A DNA stretch of 64,000 bases from Isoetes taiwanensis (GCA_021234155.1 JAJEKV010000030.1:10666525-10730524); one strand, 5' to 3'; positions 44,987-56,505 are shown, counted from the first letter of the stretch. Program-made: numbers and translations. The notes: a model not told the origin generated them from the letters alone.

Positions 44987-45053
44987 GTCTCACACGTTGC
45001 GCCCAGACCGATAATGAAAAGTTCATTTTCTGTCCTGGCGCGACGTGTGAGAC
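44987..45053. repeat. Leader hairpin E (chimeric)
   Basis: Its right flank (CATGGTGGGTCC/CACTGCTAAATT) matches the flank of hairpin B, while its left flank (GGTGAAGAAAATGCTGCGAG) matches that of hairpin D. It therefore looks like a B/D recombinant that deleted the H3-like gene. Confidence 0.8.
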
Positions 45054-45188
45054 ATGGTGGGTTCCACTGCTAAATTTTATACTTTCTAAGCATATAACAT
45101 GCCAATTCTACTACTTCTTAGCTTAAGTTTAGAATTATCAAGTTATTTTTCTGTAATTTATGACTTTTTAGTGTGTTCCAAGCTGAAT

Positions 45189-45255
45189 GTCTCACACGTT
45201 GCGCCCAGCCCGAAAATGAGATTCTCATTATCTATCCTGGCGCGACGTGTGAGAC
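45189..45255. repeat. Leader hairpin F
   Basis: Equivalent of hairpin A on the minus strand, with inner AATGAGA/TCTCATT palindrome. Confidence 0.85.
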
Positions 45256-45462
45256 CATCCTTCTTTTTGAAGGTTGGCTCACCAATTTTAGTCTTTTAAT
45301 GTTTCCATTCATTTTAACTGTTACTAGCTTAGCAATACTACAAAAATGAGGAAAAAAATTTCCTCATTTTTCGAGGTTTGAGAATCCTATCAAGTTAGTA
45401 CTCTTTCGGAGCATGGTCGATTGCTTTGCTCTTGGTCACCAAGAACATTGCTCTGATACCAC

Positions 45463-46916
45463 TGTGACGTCCCCGGCTCATATACGGTGCACTCACCGTA
45501 TACAAACAGGAATTCTTCCCCCATACCAGCTCCATGCCGATACAGGGCCCTCCACATGACACTGCAACCGTGACGGGTTCCAGTGGGAAGAGTGAAGGGG
45601 TCATTTACCCCGTCTCCCTCAGGGCCTACCTAGCTGCGGAAGCGTAAACATACAAGTCAGTATACAATATCATCACATATCCACCTCGAAGGGTGGATCA
45701 TCACATCTACATAGACAAAGATGAGCACAATACACAGACTCAAAGGGATGACTGACGGCCTGGGACTCCAGAGTTCATTGCAGACAGAATTCATGGCAAT
45801 GGATTTGGCTGGCATAAGAACATGGCTTGGGGTTGTCCACTCCATCCGCCCCTCCTGTGCACACTTTGCAGAGTAGGCTGAAAAGTGTTGGGACCTGACT
45901 GTAGCCCGCCGGGTGCATAGCCAAAGGGGCTATTCCTTGCATCTCCCCAGTCCCGATGGGGCAGGTAGGGATCACTCCCTCCAGAGATCTACATGCTGAC
46001 TCGAGGTGACTAGAGGGCCACTGCCCGTATTCGACTTGAACCCAATGGAGGGTGACGCATCACCCCACGGGTGTCGAGCCCATGCCTTGCCCACACACAG
46101 TGGCAAACCATTAGGCCTAGTCCACAGTGATCCCCGGTAGCACTAACACACCATAGGGATCGTTCAAGAGTCAGAACACGAACCTCCTTATAAGCCAGTC
46201 TGGCCCCTTCACCCACAACCTGGTGTGGCTCATATGCACAGGCCGAATCTACAATGTGCTAGAGAGGCTAATCTAGGAGCATCTACTACCAAGCTTTAGG
46301 TCTCTACCCCCCTTCCCAATACAAGGAGCTCACAGATATACATCATCCATATACATCACAGAGAGCTAAAGAACTAGATCTAATCTATGTCATAGAATTA
46401 GGTTCTTTAGTTAGAGTCTGGTATCTAGAGATCTAGATAGCTGCTAAGGGCGATGTAATGGGCTAAACCTACTGATATAAGGACTGGAAGAAGGTTTAGA
46501 CCATTAATTCGACTACATACCTGATCCTTGAGTTGCTCCTCCTGACCTGAGTTCCACCATCCTGCTGAACTGCTCGAATCAAGGAGAACTAATGGTGTAA
46601 TTCGCTTACACAGCTTCTGGGAGGCGGTTTTGGCTCCTGGGGTTAGCCAAAACAGAGCTCTAAAACCCTAGAAACGAAAAATGGGCAAGTTAGGGTTTCC
46701 CTACCTAAATAGGCAAGGGGGTTAGGCTAGGGTTCCAATTATCCCCTTTTGGCATGTGGGATAATTGGGAATGGGCCCACTTGCCTTTAATGGCTAGGTG
46801 GCAAAATGTGCCCACCTGGCTACACGTCGGCGTACATGTCAGTCGGAGTGGCATGTACGCATGACGAGGCAGTACAGTATACGTCCTGGGACCGTATACT
46901 GTGCTGGAACGTCACA
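45463..46916 (-). repeat. Internal LTR shared by two inverted copies
   Basis: 1454 bp, TGTGACGTCCCC to GGAACGTCACA in plus reading. A PBS lies on its left (45450-45461) and a polypurine tract on its right (AAGGTGGGGAGAA on the minus strand), so it is the 5' LTR of copy 1 and the 3' LTR of copy 2. About 115 bp near 46810 and a short block near 45735 are missing compared with the other LTRs. Confidence 0.9.
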
Positions 46917-47784
46917 TTCTCCCCACCTTGAAATGATGCTGTCCGCAGCATCGTGGGTCTCCCCACCTTGGGATCTTCCTAACATGCAATCAACCTGATA
47001 CATACAATATACTACTACAATACTTACACATTTATTAAGATTACCTTAAGGTAATATTTTTAGAACATTATTACGCCATTATCTTATGAAATAACTTATC
47101 AATTCATAACATCATTAAGACAAGTTTACCCAATAGTTCACTTATCACGACCATTTAGTTTATCAAAATTTTAACATTTCATAATTGTTGTTCGAGGTAC
47201 TCTTCATTCCTTGCAACACATTCCAACAAAATTGTGTTGCAAGTCTTCGTAGCTCGACCTCCTTGCCCTCCGGAGCGCTCTATTGGCCTGCAGGTCGACA
47301 CTACGTTAGTACCATTTTAATTTTTAATAAAATTTTGGTTATATGGTGACCACCCCACCTATCTACATGGATGCATGGCTAATCTCCCGGCGTAGGAAGA
47401 GGGTGAATCTTCCATTATGGCCGCGGAGACAGCGCCTATATGCCTATATGCCGCTCGTGCCTACACCTCTAGTTGCCCAGCGTCCCGTATATGGGGCGTG
47501 AAGGATAAATTCCTCCTATCAAGGCATATATGGGGCTAAAGGTGCCTTTCCTATCAATGCATCTCTCAATGACCTCTTTTCTCTCGAGGTCGTCTACTTC
47601 CGTGGAACAGAAGTAGACTTTCTAATCTACCTTCCACTCATCCAAGCGGAAACGCGGTCATGCCTACATTGACATTACACCACGCCCTAGAGATCATCGT
47701 AGTGGTCTCATCATCGGTAACAACGCATGCAACTCATACCTAGCATAGGTTGCATGCGTAGATTAACCTTAACTACACATAGAA
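46917..47784 (-). other. 3' non-coding region and polypurine tract (copy 2)
   Basis: The purine run AAGGTGGGGAGAA abuts the LTR and is the likely polypurine tract for plus-strand priming. The rest has small hairpins (ACGCATGCAAC/GTTGCATGCGT near 47724-47762; GTCTACTTC/GAAGTAGAC near 47593-47620) and no gene. The same region is present in plus orientation at 54036-54921. Confidence 0.75.
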
Positions 47785-48620
47785 TTAATCTACACAAATC
47801 GACATGCCTGAGCCGATTTCTTCGGAGATGACCTTGCCGTCCCATTGCTCCATGAACTGTGGGTACTGCTTTAATAGATCTTTCTTGAGTACCCACGTCG
47901 CGTCTTCCACTGGCAAGTGTTTCCACTTGACCAAGTATTGGAGGAACTCCGATCTCCTTGTTTTCTTGAAGGCTTTGTCAAGAATCAATTCTGGAACTAT
48001 TTTCAGCTGCTCCTCCGTCATTTCCAATAACGTTGGAGTGTCCAAGACTTCGTCTGGATTAGGAGTATGCTTCTTCAGCAAACTCACGTGGAAGACTTTA
48101 TGAATCTTCAGGTGTGCTGGTAGATCCAATCTGTAGGATTGATTACCTACTCTCTGGACTATTCTGAAAGGTCCAGCCCACCTTGGAGCAAGCTTCTTGC
48201 AATTTCTGATCCTGAGCTTCGCCTGCTTTACCTTGATCTTGAGCCATACATCATCTCCAACTTGGAACTCTCTGACCGCTCGATGCTTGTCGGCGATGCT
48301 CTTCTGTCGACTCCTTGCTGCTAGAAGATATCCTCGAACTTCTTCCACGAGCTGCTGCATGTCGGCCAACATCTGCTGCGAAACTTCTACCTTTGACACG
48401 GGATTGTGCCAAGTGTCTGGAGTTAGGCATTGATAGCCGTAGTTGATCATAAACGGCGACATTTGGGATGATTCCTGCTTGGTGCTATTGTAGGCAAACT
48501 CCACCAAGTGAATAAATTCTTCCCACATACCTTGCTTATTCCAGACATAGTTCCGTAGCATGTCTTCTAAAATCCTGTTGGTCCGCTCCGTTTGGCCATC
48601 CGTCTGAGGATCTTCGTCTG
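47785..48620 (-). pseudogene. Chromovirus integrase C-terminus with chromodomain
   Basis: It follows the RT/integrase frame after a frameshift and a small deletion near 48600. It contains the third catalytic residue region [18 protein letters not shown], the GPY/F-type core (KLAPRWAGPFRI, LDLPAHLKIHKVFHVSLLKK), and a C-terminal chromodomain at 47845-47994: PELILDKAF, FLQYLVKWKHLP, DATWVLKKDLL. Chromodomains of chromovirus integrases are known or thought to guide insertion into chromatin by binding modified histone tails. It ends at a stop at 47785. Confidence 0.88.
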
Positions 48621-50800
48621 AATGGTCGCAAAGAGGTCTTGCCAAAAGGCACTCATAAACTTCGGATCCCCGTCGGAGATAATCTCCCTTGGCATGCCAT
48701 GAAGCCTGAAGATCTCTTTGGTGAAGAGCTTCGCTGTATCCATAGCCGTATCTGTGGTCTTGCAAGGCACAAAATGTGCCATCTTCGACAACTTGTCGAC
48801 CACTACCATCAAGGCATCCTTCCCTCTTACTGTCCTTGGAAGCCCTGTGATGAAATCCATGCTGATCACCTCCCACTTAGCGTTTGGCACCGCTAATGGC
48901 TCTAATGCCCCTGGAATTCGAAGCTGCTCTGCCTTTGTCTGCTGACATAGCTGACATTCCCTGATATAGCGAGCTACTTGCTTCTTCATTCCTGGCCAAT
49001 AATAGCTGCTGCGCACTTTGAAATATGTTTTTATGAATCCCGCATGGCCAGCTATTGGGCTGTTGTGCGTGTCATGGAGGATCAATTTCCTTACACCTGA
49101 TGATTCGGGCACGCACAACTTGTTCTTATGGTATAACAGGTTGCCCTCCTTCTTATAATGTTTAAAGGCTTCCCACTCTTTATCTGTTCTAGCCTCCCTA
49201 GAGAGGCTTGCCCATACTTCCCTGAAATCCACATCCGTTGGCAAGGACTCTTCAATCTTCCTACCAAAGTCACTGGAGAGCGTCGAAATTGCATTGCAAT
49301 GCACTCTAGTTGTCAGGGGATGCCTTGAAAGTGCATCCGCTACCACATTGAGCTTCCCTGGCTTGTAGACTATATCAAAGTCATACTCTTCAAGGAACTC
49401 CATCCACCTTCTCTGCCTCAGGTTGAGGTGTGGTTGCGTAAATACATACTGGAGGCTCTGATGATCTGTATCCAATTGGAACTTCCTTCCTAAAAGGTAA
49501 TGCCTCCAAATTCTTAATGCCCTGACAACCGCAAGCAATTCCTGATCGTGGGTGGGGTAGCGCGTTTCGGCGTCGTTCATCTTCCTGGAATCATACGCTA
49601 CCACACGCTCTTCTTGCATGAGCACTGCACCCGTAGCTATCTTACTCGCATCTGTTGCTACGAGCTTATCTTTCTCTGGGTCTGGCAGGGTTAAGACTGG
49701 GGCGGTTGTTAAAGCTTCCTTCAACAACTCAAACCCTGCTTGGGCTTTCTTGTGCCAATGCTCTGCCCAATCTTTCACCTTTTCCGCCCTCGTCAAGTCT
49801 GTTAGCGGGGCCGCTATCTTAGCAAAGTTCTTCACGAACTTTCTGTAGTACCCTGCTAGGCCGAGAAAACTTCTGACCTCATGCACATTCTTCGGTGCCG
49901 GCCACTGAATCACTGCTTCAATCTTGGCAGGGTCCGTCGAAATTCCTTCTGCTGATATCACATGACCCAGGTATTCCACCCTCTCCGTTGCGAAGTGACA
50001 CTTCGACAACTTGGCGTACAACTGGTGCCTCTTCAACTTCTCCAGCACTCTCCTTAAGTGTTGTACGTGTTCTTCAAGGGATCTGCTATACACCAAAATG
50101 TCGTCAAAGAATACAATCACAAAGGTGTCTAAGAACTCCCTGAAGATGTCGTTCATGAGCCTCATGAACGTCGCGGGGGCGTTTGATAAGCCGAAAGGCA
50201 TTACCGTGAACTCATAATGCCCATACCGCGTTCTGAAGGCGGTTTTATGGATATCTTCTTCCTTTATCCGGATCTGATGATAACCTGACCTTAAGTCAAT
50301 TTTGGAGAAGACCTTTGCACCTTGAAGCTGATCCATCAAGTCATCTGATCTGGGGAGCGCATACTTGTTCTTGATGGTGTGCTTGTTCAACTGCCTATAG
50401 TCTATGCACATCCTCAAACTGCCATCCTTCTTCTTGACAAAGAGAATAGGCGCTCCAAATGGCGAGACGCTAGGTCTAATGAAGCCTAGGTCGAGCAACT
50501 CCTGCAATTGCTTCTTTAGCTCCGTCAACTCCTGCGTCGTCATTCTGTATGGAGCCTTACTTGTCGGCTTTGTTCCCGGTTCGAGTGCTATCTCGCACTC
50601 GACTCCCCTATAAGGAGGGAGCTGCTTGATCTCATCTGGAAAGAGATCATGGAACTCCGTGACCAAGTTAGCTACCTGCTTAGGTAACTTGCTGAGCCCC
50701 TCATCCTCCTTACCTTCTTCTGGCTCCGGCTCTTGGATCTCAAGCTTGAAGATATAAGCTACCTGCTCACTCCTTATGCACTTTATGCACTTGAGCATCC
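48621..50800 (-). pseudogene. Chromovirus RT, RNase H and integrase core (copy 2)
   Basis: An open frame of about 730 codons. [50 protein letters not shown], catalytic [12 protein letters not shown]. RNase [56 protein letters not shown]. Integrase: zinc [14 protein letters not shown]...CQLCQQTK, then [12 protein letters not shown] and [13 protein letters not shown]. It is the best pol in the window. A 6-bp duplication (KCIKCI) lies near 50785, and frameshifts separate it from the protease and from the integrase end. Confidence 0.9.
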
Positions 50801-51245
50801 GTTTAGAAGACATTACACTGCATGATGGGAACAACTTCTTTACCTGTGATCTCAATGATCTTGCCGTCGGGCGTTGGGAAGGTCACCTTTCGCTTCCCAC
50901 AATCGATGATGGCCCCTGCTGGTCCAAGATACTCCATTCCTATGATCAGGTCATACTTGCCAATGCCCATTACCTCTGCCCCCATATGGATATTAATCCC
51001 TGGCAAGTCGATGTCAAAATTAATTCTCTTGCCTGCCATCTGCCTTACTGCTCCACTTGCTAAGACAACGGGATTTGGCTTCGACTTTAATGGTTTCAAC
51101 TTCAACATTTCAACCATTCTGGGGGATGCAAAGTTATGGCTACTTCCTGGGTCTATCAGGACTATGAAAGACTTGGCCTTGGCCTTCCGTACTGTAGAAA
51201 TTACCTTATACTGGCTCTCTGCTTGCTCTGTATCTATTGCGGCAA
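50801..51245 (-). pseudogene. Chromovirus protease (copy 2)
   Basis: VLIDPGSSHNFASP at about 51160 (a P replaces the S of DSG here), followed by [32 protein letters not shown] and [19 protein letters not shown]. One base added near 50815 breaks the frame into RT. Its upstream side (51245) is fused directly to the H3-like gene. Confidence 0.8.
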
Positions 51246-51907
51246 AGATACACCTGTTCAGGTACTTCCTTCTCCACGACCGGGGGTTTCGAAGAGCTTG
51301 CCCCCTCAGTGTTGGGGACGTAATCTTCGTCCGAGTCGTCGGTAGAAGGCGGGGTCTGCTCGCCTGATGACTTTTTGATGACCCTTCGCTCGCTTACCAA
51401 CCTTCACAACTGTTCTCTTGCCCGCCTTAATGCCTTTGGCTCTCTTCCTCTTCGGCTCGCCGGCTGTGGTTGGCTCGTCCTCCCGTCTTTTTGTCCTCCT
51501 CTCTCGGCGGCACTCTTTGGCTTCATACTTGCTGATGAACGCCGCGAGGTCTTCTTCTTCAGCAGGGCTAAGCTTCGGCTGCTGCTGTTCCTCTCTCTCC
51601 TCAGCTTCCTGCAGACGCAAGCTTCGAGTTGTTCCTCGACGGTCGGTTGTCCCTTCTGCTCCCGTTCCTCCTTGCTCCTCCTTTCCTCCTCGGCGATTTC
51701 TTCGAGGATTTGTTGCATGACATCCGGCTGCTCCTCCCCTATGACCTCTGTTCTGTCACTTTGGTCTGAGTCTGCCTCCTCACTGGATGAAGATTCGCCT
51801 TGCTGGAAAAGGCGTTCTTGGAGTATCCTCTGAATGAGGGCAGGATCGTGGGCGCTGGAGGATTCGCCTGGGCGGGGCTTCCTAGCGGTTTGTTTGGTCT
51901 GGGCCAT
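51246..51907 (-). pseudogene. H3-like gene, truncated second copy
   Basis: The ATG at 51907 opens MAQTKQTARKPRPGE: the H3 tail again, with R2 changed to Q. The acidic linker, the basic KRKRAKGIKAGKRTVVKVGK stretch and the DDSDEDYVPNTEGASSSKPP patch follow, in three frames. At 51246 it is joined to gag-end/protease sequence, so the histone fold, ORF B and gag are deleted. It shows CAG where the plus copy has the TAG at 35602, indicating that the stop is a private mutation. Confidence 0.88.
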
Positions 51908-52549
51908 ATTCGACGGTTCGCCGATCCGAGCTGCGCGCCAGAAGATCGCCTTGGCAAAGGAGAGCAGATTTTCTAAGGAAGGGACGCGGAAATGGGGGGC
52001 CTAGATCTATTTATAGGGGTCGATTTTAGGTCAAATTTCAAACTATCTTTTTGGGTCATCTAGAACACCTAGAGCTTCTAAATTCAAGCATGGTCTCACA
52101 TGTTGCGCCCAGACCGATAATGAAAAGTTCATTTTCTGTCCTGGCGCGGGTCCCGCTGCTAAATTTTATACTTTCTAAGCATATAACATGCCAATTCTAC
52201 TACTTCTTAGCTTAAGTTTAGAATTATCAAGTTATTTTTCTGTAATTTATGACTTTTTAGTGTGTTCCAAGCTGAATGTCTCACCGCGTTAAGCCCGGCC
52301 AAAAATGAGATTCTCATTATCCGTCTGGCGACGACGTGTGAGACCATCCTTCTTTTTGAAGGTTGGCTCACCAATTTTAGTCTTTTAATGTTTCCATTCA
52401 TTTTAACTGTTACTAGCTTAGCAATACTACAAAAATGAGGAAAAAAATTTCCCCATTTTTCGAGGTTTGAGAATCCTATCAAGTTAGTACTACTGGGAGC
52501 ATGGTCAGTGCTTTGCTCTTGGTCACCAAGAACATTGCTCTGATACCAC
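51908..52549 (-). other. Leader of copy 2 with decayed hairpins G and H
   Basis: It contains a TATA-like box at about 52007-52016 (minus), hairpin G at 52093-52148 whose outer right arm is deleted, hairpin H at 52278-52344 with several mismatches, and the PBS at 52538-52549. Confidence 0.8.
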
Positions 52550-53974
52550 TGTGACGTCCCCGGCTCATATACGGTGCACTCACCGTATACAAACAGGAAT
52601 TCTTCCCCCATACCAGCTCCATGCCGATACAGAGCCCTCCACATGACACTTTAACCGCGGATTTTGTTCCAAAGTGGGAAGAGTGAAGGGGTCATTTACC
52701 CCGCCTCCCTCGGGGGCCTACCTAGTTGAAGCGTAAACATACAAGTCAGTATACAATATCATCACATATCCACCTCGAAGGGTGGATCATCACATCTACA
52801 TAGACAAAGATGAGCACAATACATATGGGGAAATCCTACCCAAGGCTCAGACTCAAAGGGATGACTGACGGCCTGGGACTCCAGAGTTCATTGCAGACAG
52901 AATTCATGGCAATGGATTTGGCTGGCATAAGAACATGGCTTGGGGTTGTCCACTCCATCCGCCCCTCCATTGCACACTTTGCAGTAGTAGGCTGAAAAGT
53001 GTTGGGACCTCGACCGCCAGCCACCGGTGCATAGCCAAAGGGGCTATTCCTGGGTTGCATCTCCCCAGTCCCGATGGGGCAGGTAGGGATCACTCCCTCC
53101 AGAGATCTACATGCTGACTCAAGGTGACTAGAGGGCCACTGCCCGTATTCGACTTGAACCCAATGGAGGGTGACGCATCACCCCACGGGTGTCGAGCCCA
53201 TGCTTTGCCCACACGCAGTGGCAAACCATTAGGCCTAGTCCACAGTGATCCCCGGTAGCACTAACACACCATAGGGATCGTTCAAGAGTCAGAACACGAA
53301 CCTCCTTATAAGCCAGTCTGGCCCCTTCACCCACAACCTGGTGTGGCTCTTATGCACAGGCCGAATCTACAATGTGCTAGAGAGGCTAATCTAGGAGCAT
53401 CTACTACCAAGCTTTAGGTCTCTACCCCCCCTTCCCAATACAAGGAGCTCACAGATATACATCATCCATATACATCACAGAGAGCTAAAGAACTAGATCT
53501 AATCTATGTCATAGAATTAGGTTCTTTAGTTAGAGTCTGGTATCTAGAGATCTAGATAGCTGCTAAGGGCGATGTAATGGGCTAAACCTACTGATATAAG
53601 GACTGGAAGAAGGTTTAGACCATTAATTCGACTACATACCTGATCCTTGAGTTGCTCCTCCTGACCTGAGTTCCACCATCCTGCTGAACTGCTCGAATCA
53701 AGGAGAACTAATGGTGTAATTCGCTTACACAGCTTCTGGGAGGCGGTCTTGGCTCCTGGGGCAGCCAAAACAGAGCTCTAAAACCCTAGAAACGAAAAAT
53801 GGGCAAGTTAGGGTTTCCCTACCTAAATAGGCAAGGGGATTAGGCTAGGGTTCCAATTATCCCCTTTTGGCATGTGGGATAATTGGGAATGGGCCCACTT
53901 GCCTTTAATGGCTAGGTGGCAAAATGTGCCCACTTGGAAAGGTGTGCACCTTAATAAATGTGCACATTGGTAAA
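52550..53974 (-). repeat. Truncated LTR of inverted copy 2
   Basis: It starts TGTGACGTCCCCGGC in plus reading beside the PBS and runs to AATGTGCACATTGGTAAATG, where it stops about 150 bp short of the usual LTR end. The sequence then switches to an internal 3' fragment. Confidence 0.88.
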
Positions 53975-54008
53975 TGTGCTCGACCTCCTTGTCCTCCGGA
54001 GCGCTCTA
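53975..54008 (-). other. 34-bp inverted filler at the right junction
   Basis: CTCGACCTCCTTGTCCTCC... corresponds to 47251-47284 of the minus 3' region and is reversed relative to what follows. It looks like templated filler DNA at a repair or template-switch junction. Confidence 0.7.
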
Positions 54009-54921
54009 TCGGCTCAGGCATGTCGATTTGTGTAGATTAATTCTATGTGTAGTTAAGGTTAATCTACGCATGCAACCTATGCTAGGTATGAGTTGCATGC
54101 GTTGTTACCGATGATGAGACCACTACGATGATCTCTAGGGCGTGGTGTAATGTCAATGTAGGCATGACCGCGTTTCCGCTTGGATGAGTGGAAGGTAGAT
54201 TAGAAAGTCTACTTCTGTTCCACGGAAGTAGACGACCTCGAGAGAAAAGAGGTCATTGAGAGATGCATTGATAGGAAAGGCACCTTTAGCCCCATATATG
54301 CCTTGATAGGAGGAATTTATCCTTCACGCCCCATACACGGGAAGGATATCCTCCACGCTGGGCAACTAGAGGTGTAGGCACGAGCGGCATATAGGCATAT
54401 AGGCGCTGTCTCCGCGGCCATAATGGAAGATTCACCCTCTTCCTACGCTGGGAGATTAGTCATGCATCCATGTAGATAGGTGGGGTGGTCACCATATAAC
54501 TAAAATTTTATTAATAATTAAAATGGTACTAACGTAGTGTCGACCTGCAGGCCAATAGAGCGCTCCGGAGGGCAAGGAGGTCGAGCTACGAAGACTTGCA
54601 ACACAATTTTGTTGGAATGTGTTGCAAGGAATGAAGAGTACCTCGAACAATAATTATGAAATGTTAAAATTTTGATAAACTAAATGGTCGTGATAAGTGA
54701 ACTATTGGGTAAACTTGTCTTAATGATGTTATGAATTGATAAGTTATTTCATAAGATAATGGCGTAATAATGTTCTAAAAATATTACCTTAAGGTAATCT
54801 TAATAAATGTGTAAGTATTGTAGTAGTATATTGTATGTATCGGGTTGATTGCAGGTTAGGAAGATCCCAAGGTGGGGAGACCCACGATGCTGCGGACAAC
54901 ATCATTTCAAGGTGGGGAGAA
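54009..54921 (+). other. Plus-strand 3' end of the outer element
   Basis: It starts inside the last pol codons (SGMSICVD stop), continues through the 3' non-coding region and ends with the polypurine tract AAGGTGGGGAGAA before the right LTR. It is the reverse complement of 46917-47812 with few changes. Confidence 0.85.
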
Positions 54922-56500
54922 TGTGACGTTCCAGCACAGTATACGGTCCCAGGACGTATACTGTACTGCCTCGTCACGCGTACACGCCACTCCAACTGAC
55001 ATGTACGCCGACGTGTAGCCAGGTGGGTAGCCCCTAGGGGCAACTTGCTAGGTATGTGCATTTATTATTAATGTGCACATTTACCAATGTGCACATTTAT
55101 TAAGGTGCACACCTTTCCAAGTGGGCACATTTTGCCACCTAGCCATTAAAGGCAAGTGGGCCCATTCCCAATTATCCCACATGCCAAAAGGGGATAATTG
55201 GAACCCTAGCTTAACCCCCTTGCCTATTTAGGTAGGGAAACCCTAACTTGCCCATTTTTCGTTTCTAGTGTTTTAGAGCTCTGTTTTGGCTGCCCCAGGA
55301 GCCAAAACCGCCTCCCAGAAGCTGTGTAAGCAAATTACACCATTAGTTCTCCTTGATTCGAGCAGTTCAGCAGGATGGTGGAACTCAGGTCAGGAGGAGC
55401 AACTCAAGGATCAGGTATGTAGTCGAATTAATGGTCTAAACCTTCTTCCAGTCCTTATATCAGTAGGTTTAGCCCATTACATCGCCCTTAGCAGCTATCT
55501 AGATCTCTAGATACCAGACTCTAACTAAAGAACCTAATTCTATGACATAGATTAGATCTAGTTCTTTAGCTCTCTGTGATGTATATGGATGATGTATATC
55601 TGTGAGCTCCTTGTATTGGGAAGGGGGGTAGAGACCTAAAGCTTGATAGTAGGTGCTCCTAGATTAGCCTCTCTAGCACATTGTAGATTCGGCCTGTGCA
55701 TAAGAGCCACACCAGGTTGTGGGTGAAGGGGCCAGACTGGCTTATAAGGAGGTTCGTGTTCTGACTCTTGAATGATCCCTATGGTGTGTTAGTGCTACCG
55801 GGGATCACTGTGGACTAGGCCTAATGGTTTGCCACTGCGTGTGGGCAAAGCATGGGCTCGACACCCGTGGGGTGATGCGTCACCCTCCATTGGGTTCAAG
55901 TCGAATACGGGCAGTGGCCCTCTAGTCACCTTGAGTCAGCATGTAGATCTCTGGAGGGAGTGATCCCTACCTGCCCCATCGGGACTGGGGAGATGCAACC
56001 CAGGAATAGCCCCTTTGGCTATGCACCCGGCGGGCTACAGTCAGGTCCCAACACTTTTCAGCCTACTCTGCAAAGTGTGCACAGGAGGGGCGGATGGAGT
56101 GGACAACCCCAAGCCATGTTCTTATGCCAGCCAAATCCATTGCCATGAATTCTGTCTGCAATGAACTCTGGAGTCCCAGGCCGTCAGTCATCCCTTTAAG
56201 TCTGAGCCTTGGGTAGGATTTTCCCATATGTATTGTGCTCATCTTTGTCTATGTAGATGTGATGATCCACCCTTCGAGGTGGATATGTGATGATATTGTA
56301 TACTGACTTGTATGTTTACGCTTCCGCAGCTAGGTAGGCCCTGAGGGAGACGGGGTAAATGACCCCTTCACTCTTCCCACTGGAACCCGTCACAGTTGCA
56401 GTGTCATGTGGAGGGCCCTGTATCGGCATGGAGCTGGTATGGGGGAAGAACTCCTGTTTGTATACGGTGAGTGCACTGTATATGAGCCGGGGACGTCACA
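54922..56500 (+). repeat. 3' LTR of composite element
   Basis: 1579 bp, TGTGACGTTCCAGC to GGGGACGTCACA, followed directly by TCGAG. Differences from the 5' LTR are few, which points to a fairly recent insertion. Confidence 0.93.
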
Positions 56501-56505
56501 TCGAG
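56501..56505. repeat. Target-site duplication TCGAG (right)
   Basis: It matches 23020-23024, pairing the two outer LTRs as one integration event. Confidence 0.9.

Larger units (their letters stand above)
40955..45462 (-). mobile_element. Inverted partial copy 1 of the chromovirus
   Basis: Read right to left: PBS (45461-45450), leader with hairpins F and E, ORF B, gag, protease and the first part of RT, broken at 40955. The H3-like gene is absent; the leader passes from hairpin E directly into the ORF B promoter. Its 5' LTR is 45463-46916. Together with 36.6-40.95 kb it forms a near-palindrome. Confidence 0.85.
23025..56500 (+). mobile_element. 33.5-kb composite H3-encoding chromovirus
   Basis: The outer LTRs (23025-24585 and 54922-56500) are in direct orientation and flanked by TCGAG. 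The plus-strand content is PBS, hairpin leader, H3-like gene (split by a nested Tat-like element), ORF B, gag, protease and the start of RT to 40954. Two partial minus-strand copies in tandem follow (40955-53974), then the plus-strand 3' end (54009-54921) with its polypurine tract. Integrase and the chromodomain, which survive in the second minus copy, assign it to the chromovirus branch of Ty3/gypsy. This copy cannot be autonomous: RT is cut, and gag and ORF B are broken. Confidence 0.88.

Noticed and set aside
40955-53974. Simple nested insertion of one minus-strand element
   Set aside because: Neither end of the block is an LTR terminus with a target duplication, and it contains one internal LTR shared by two partial copies.
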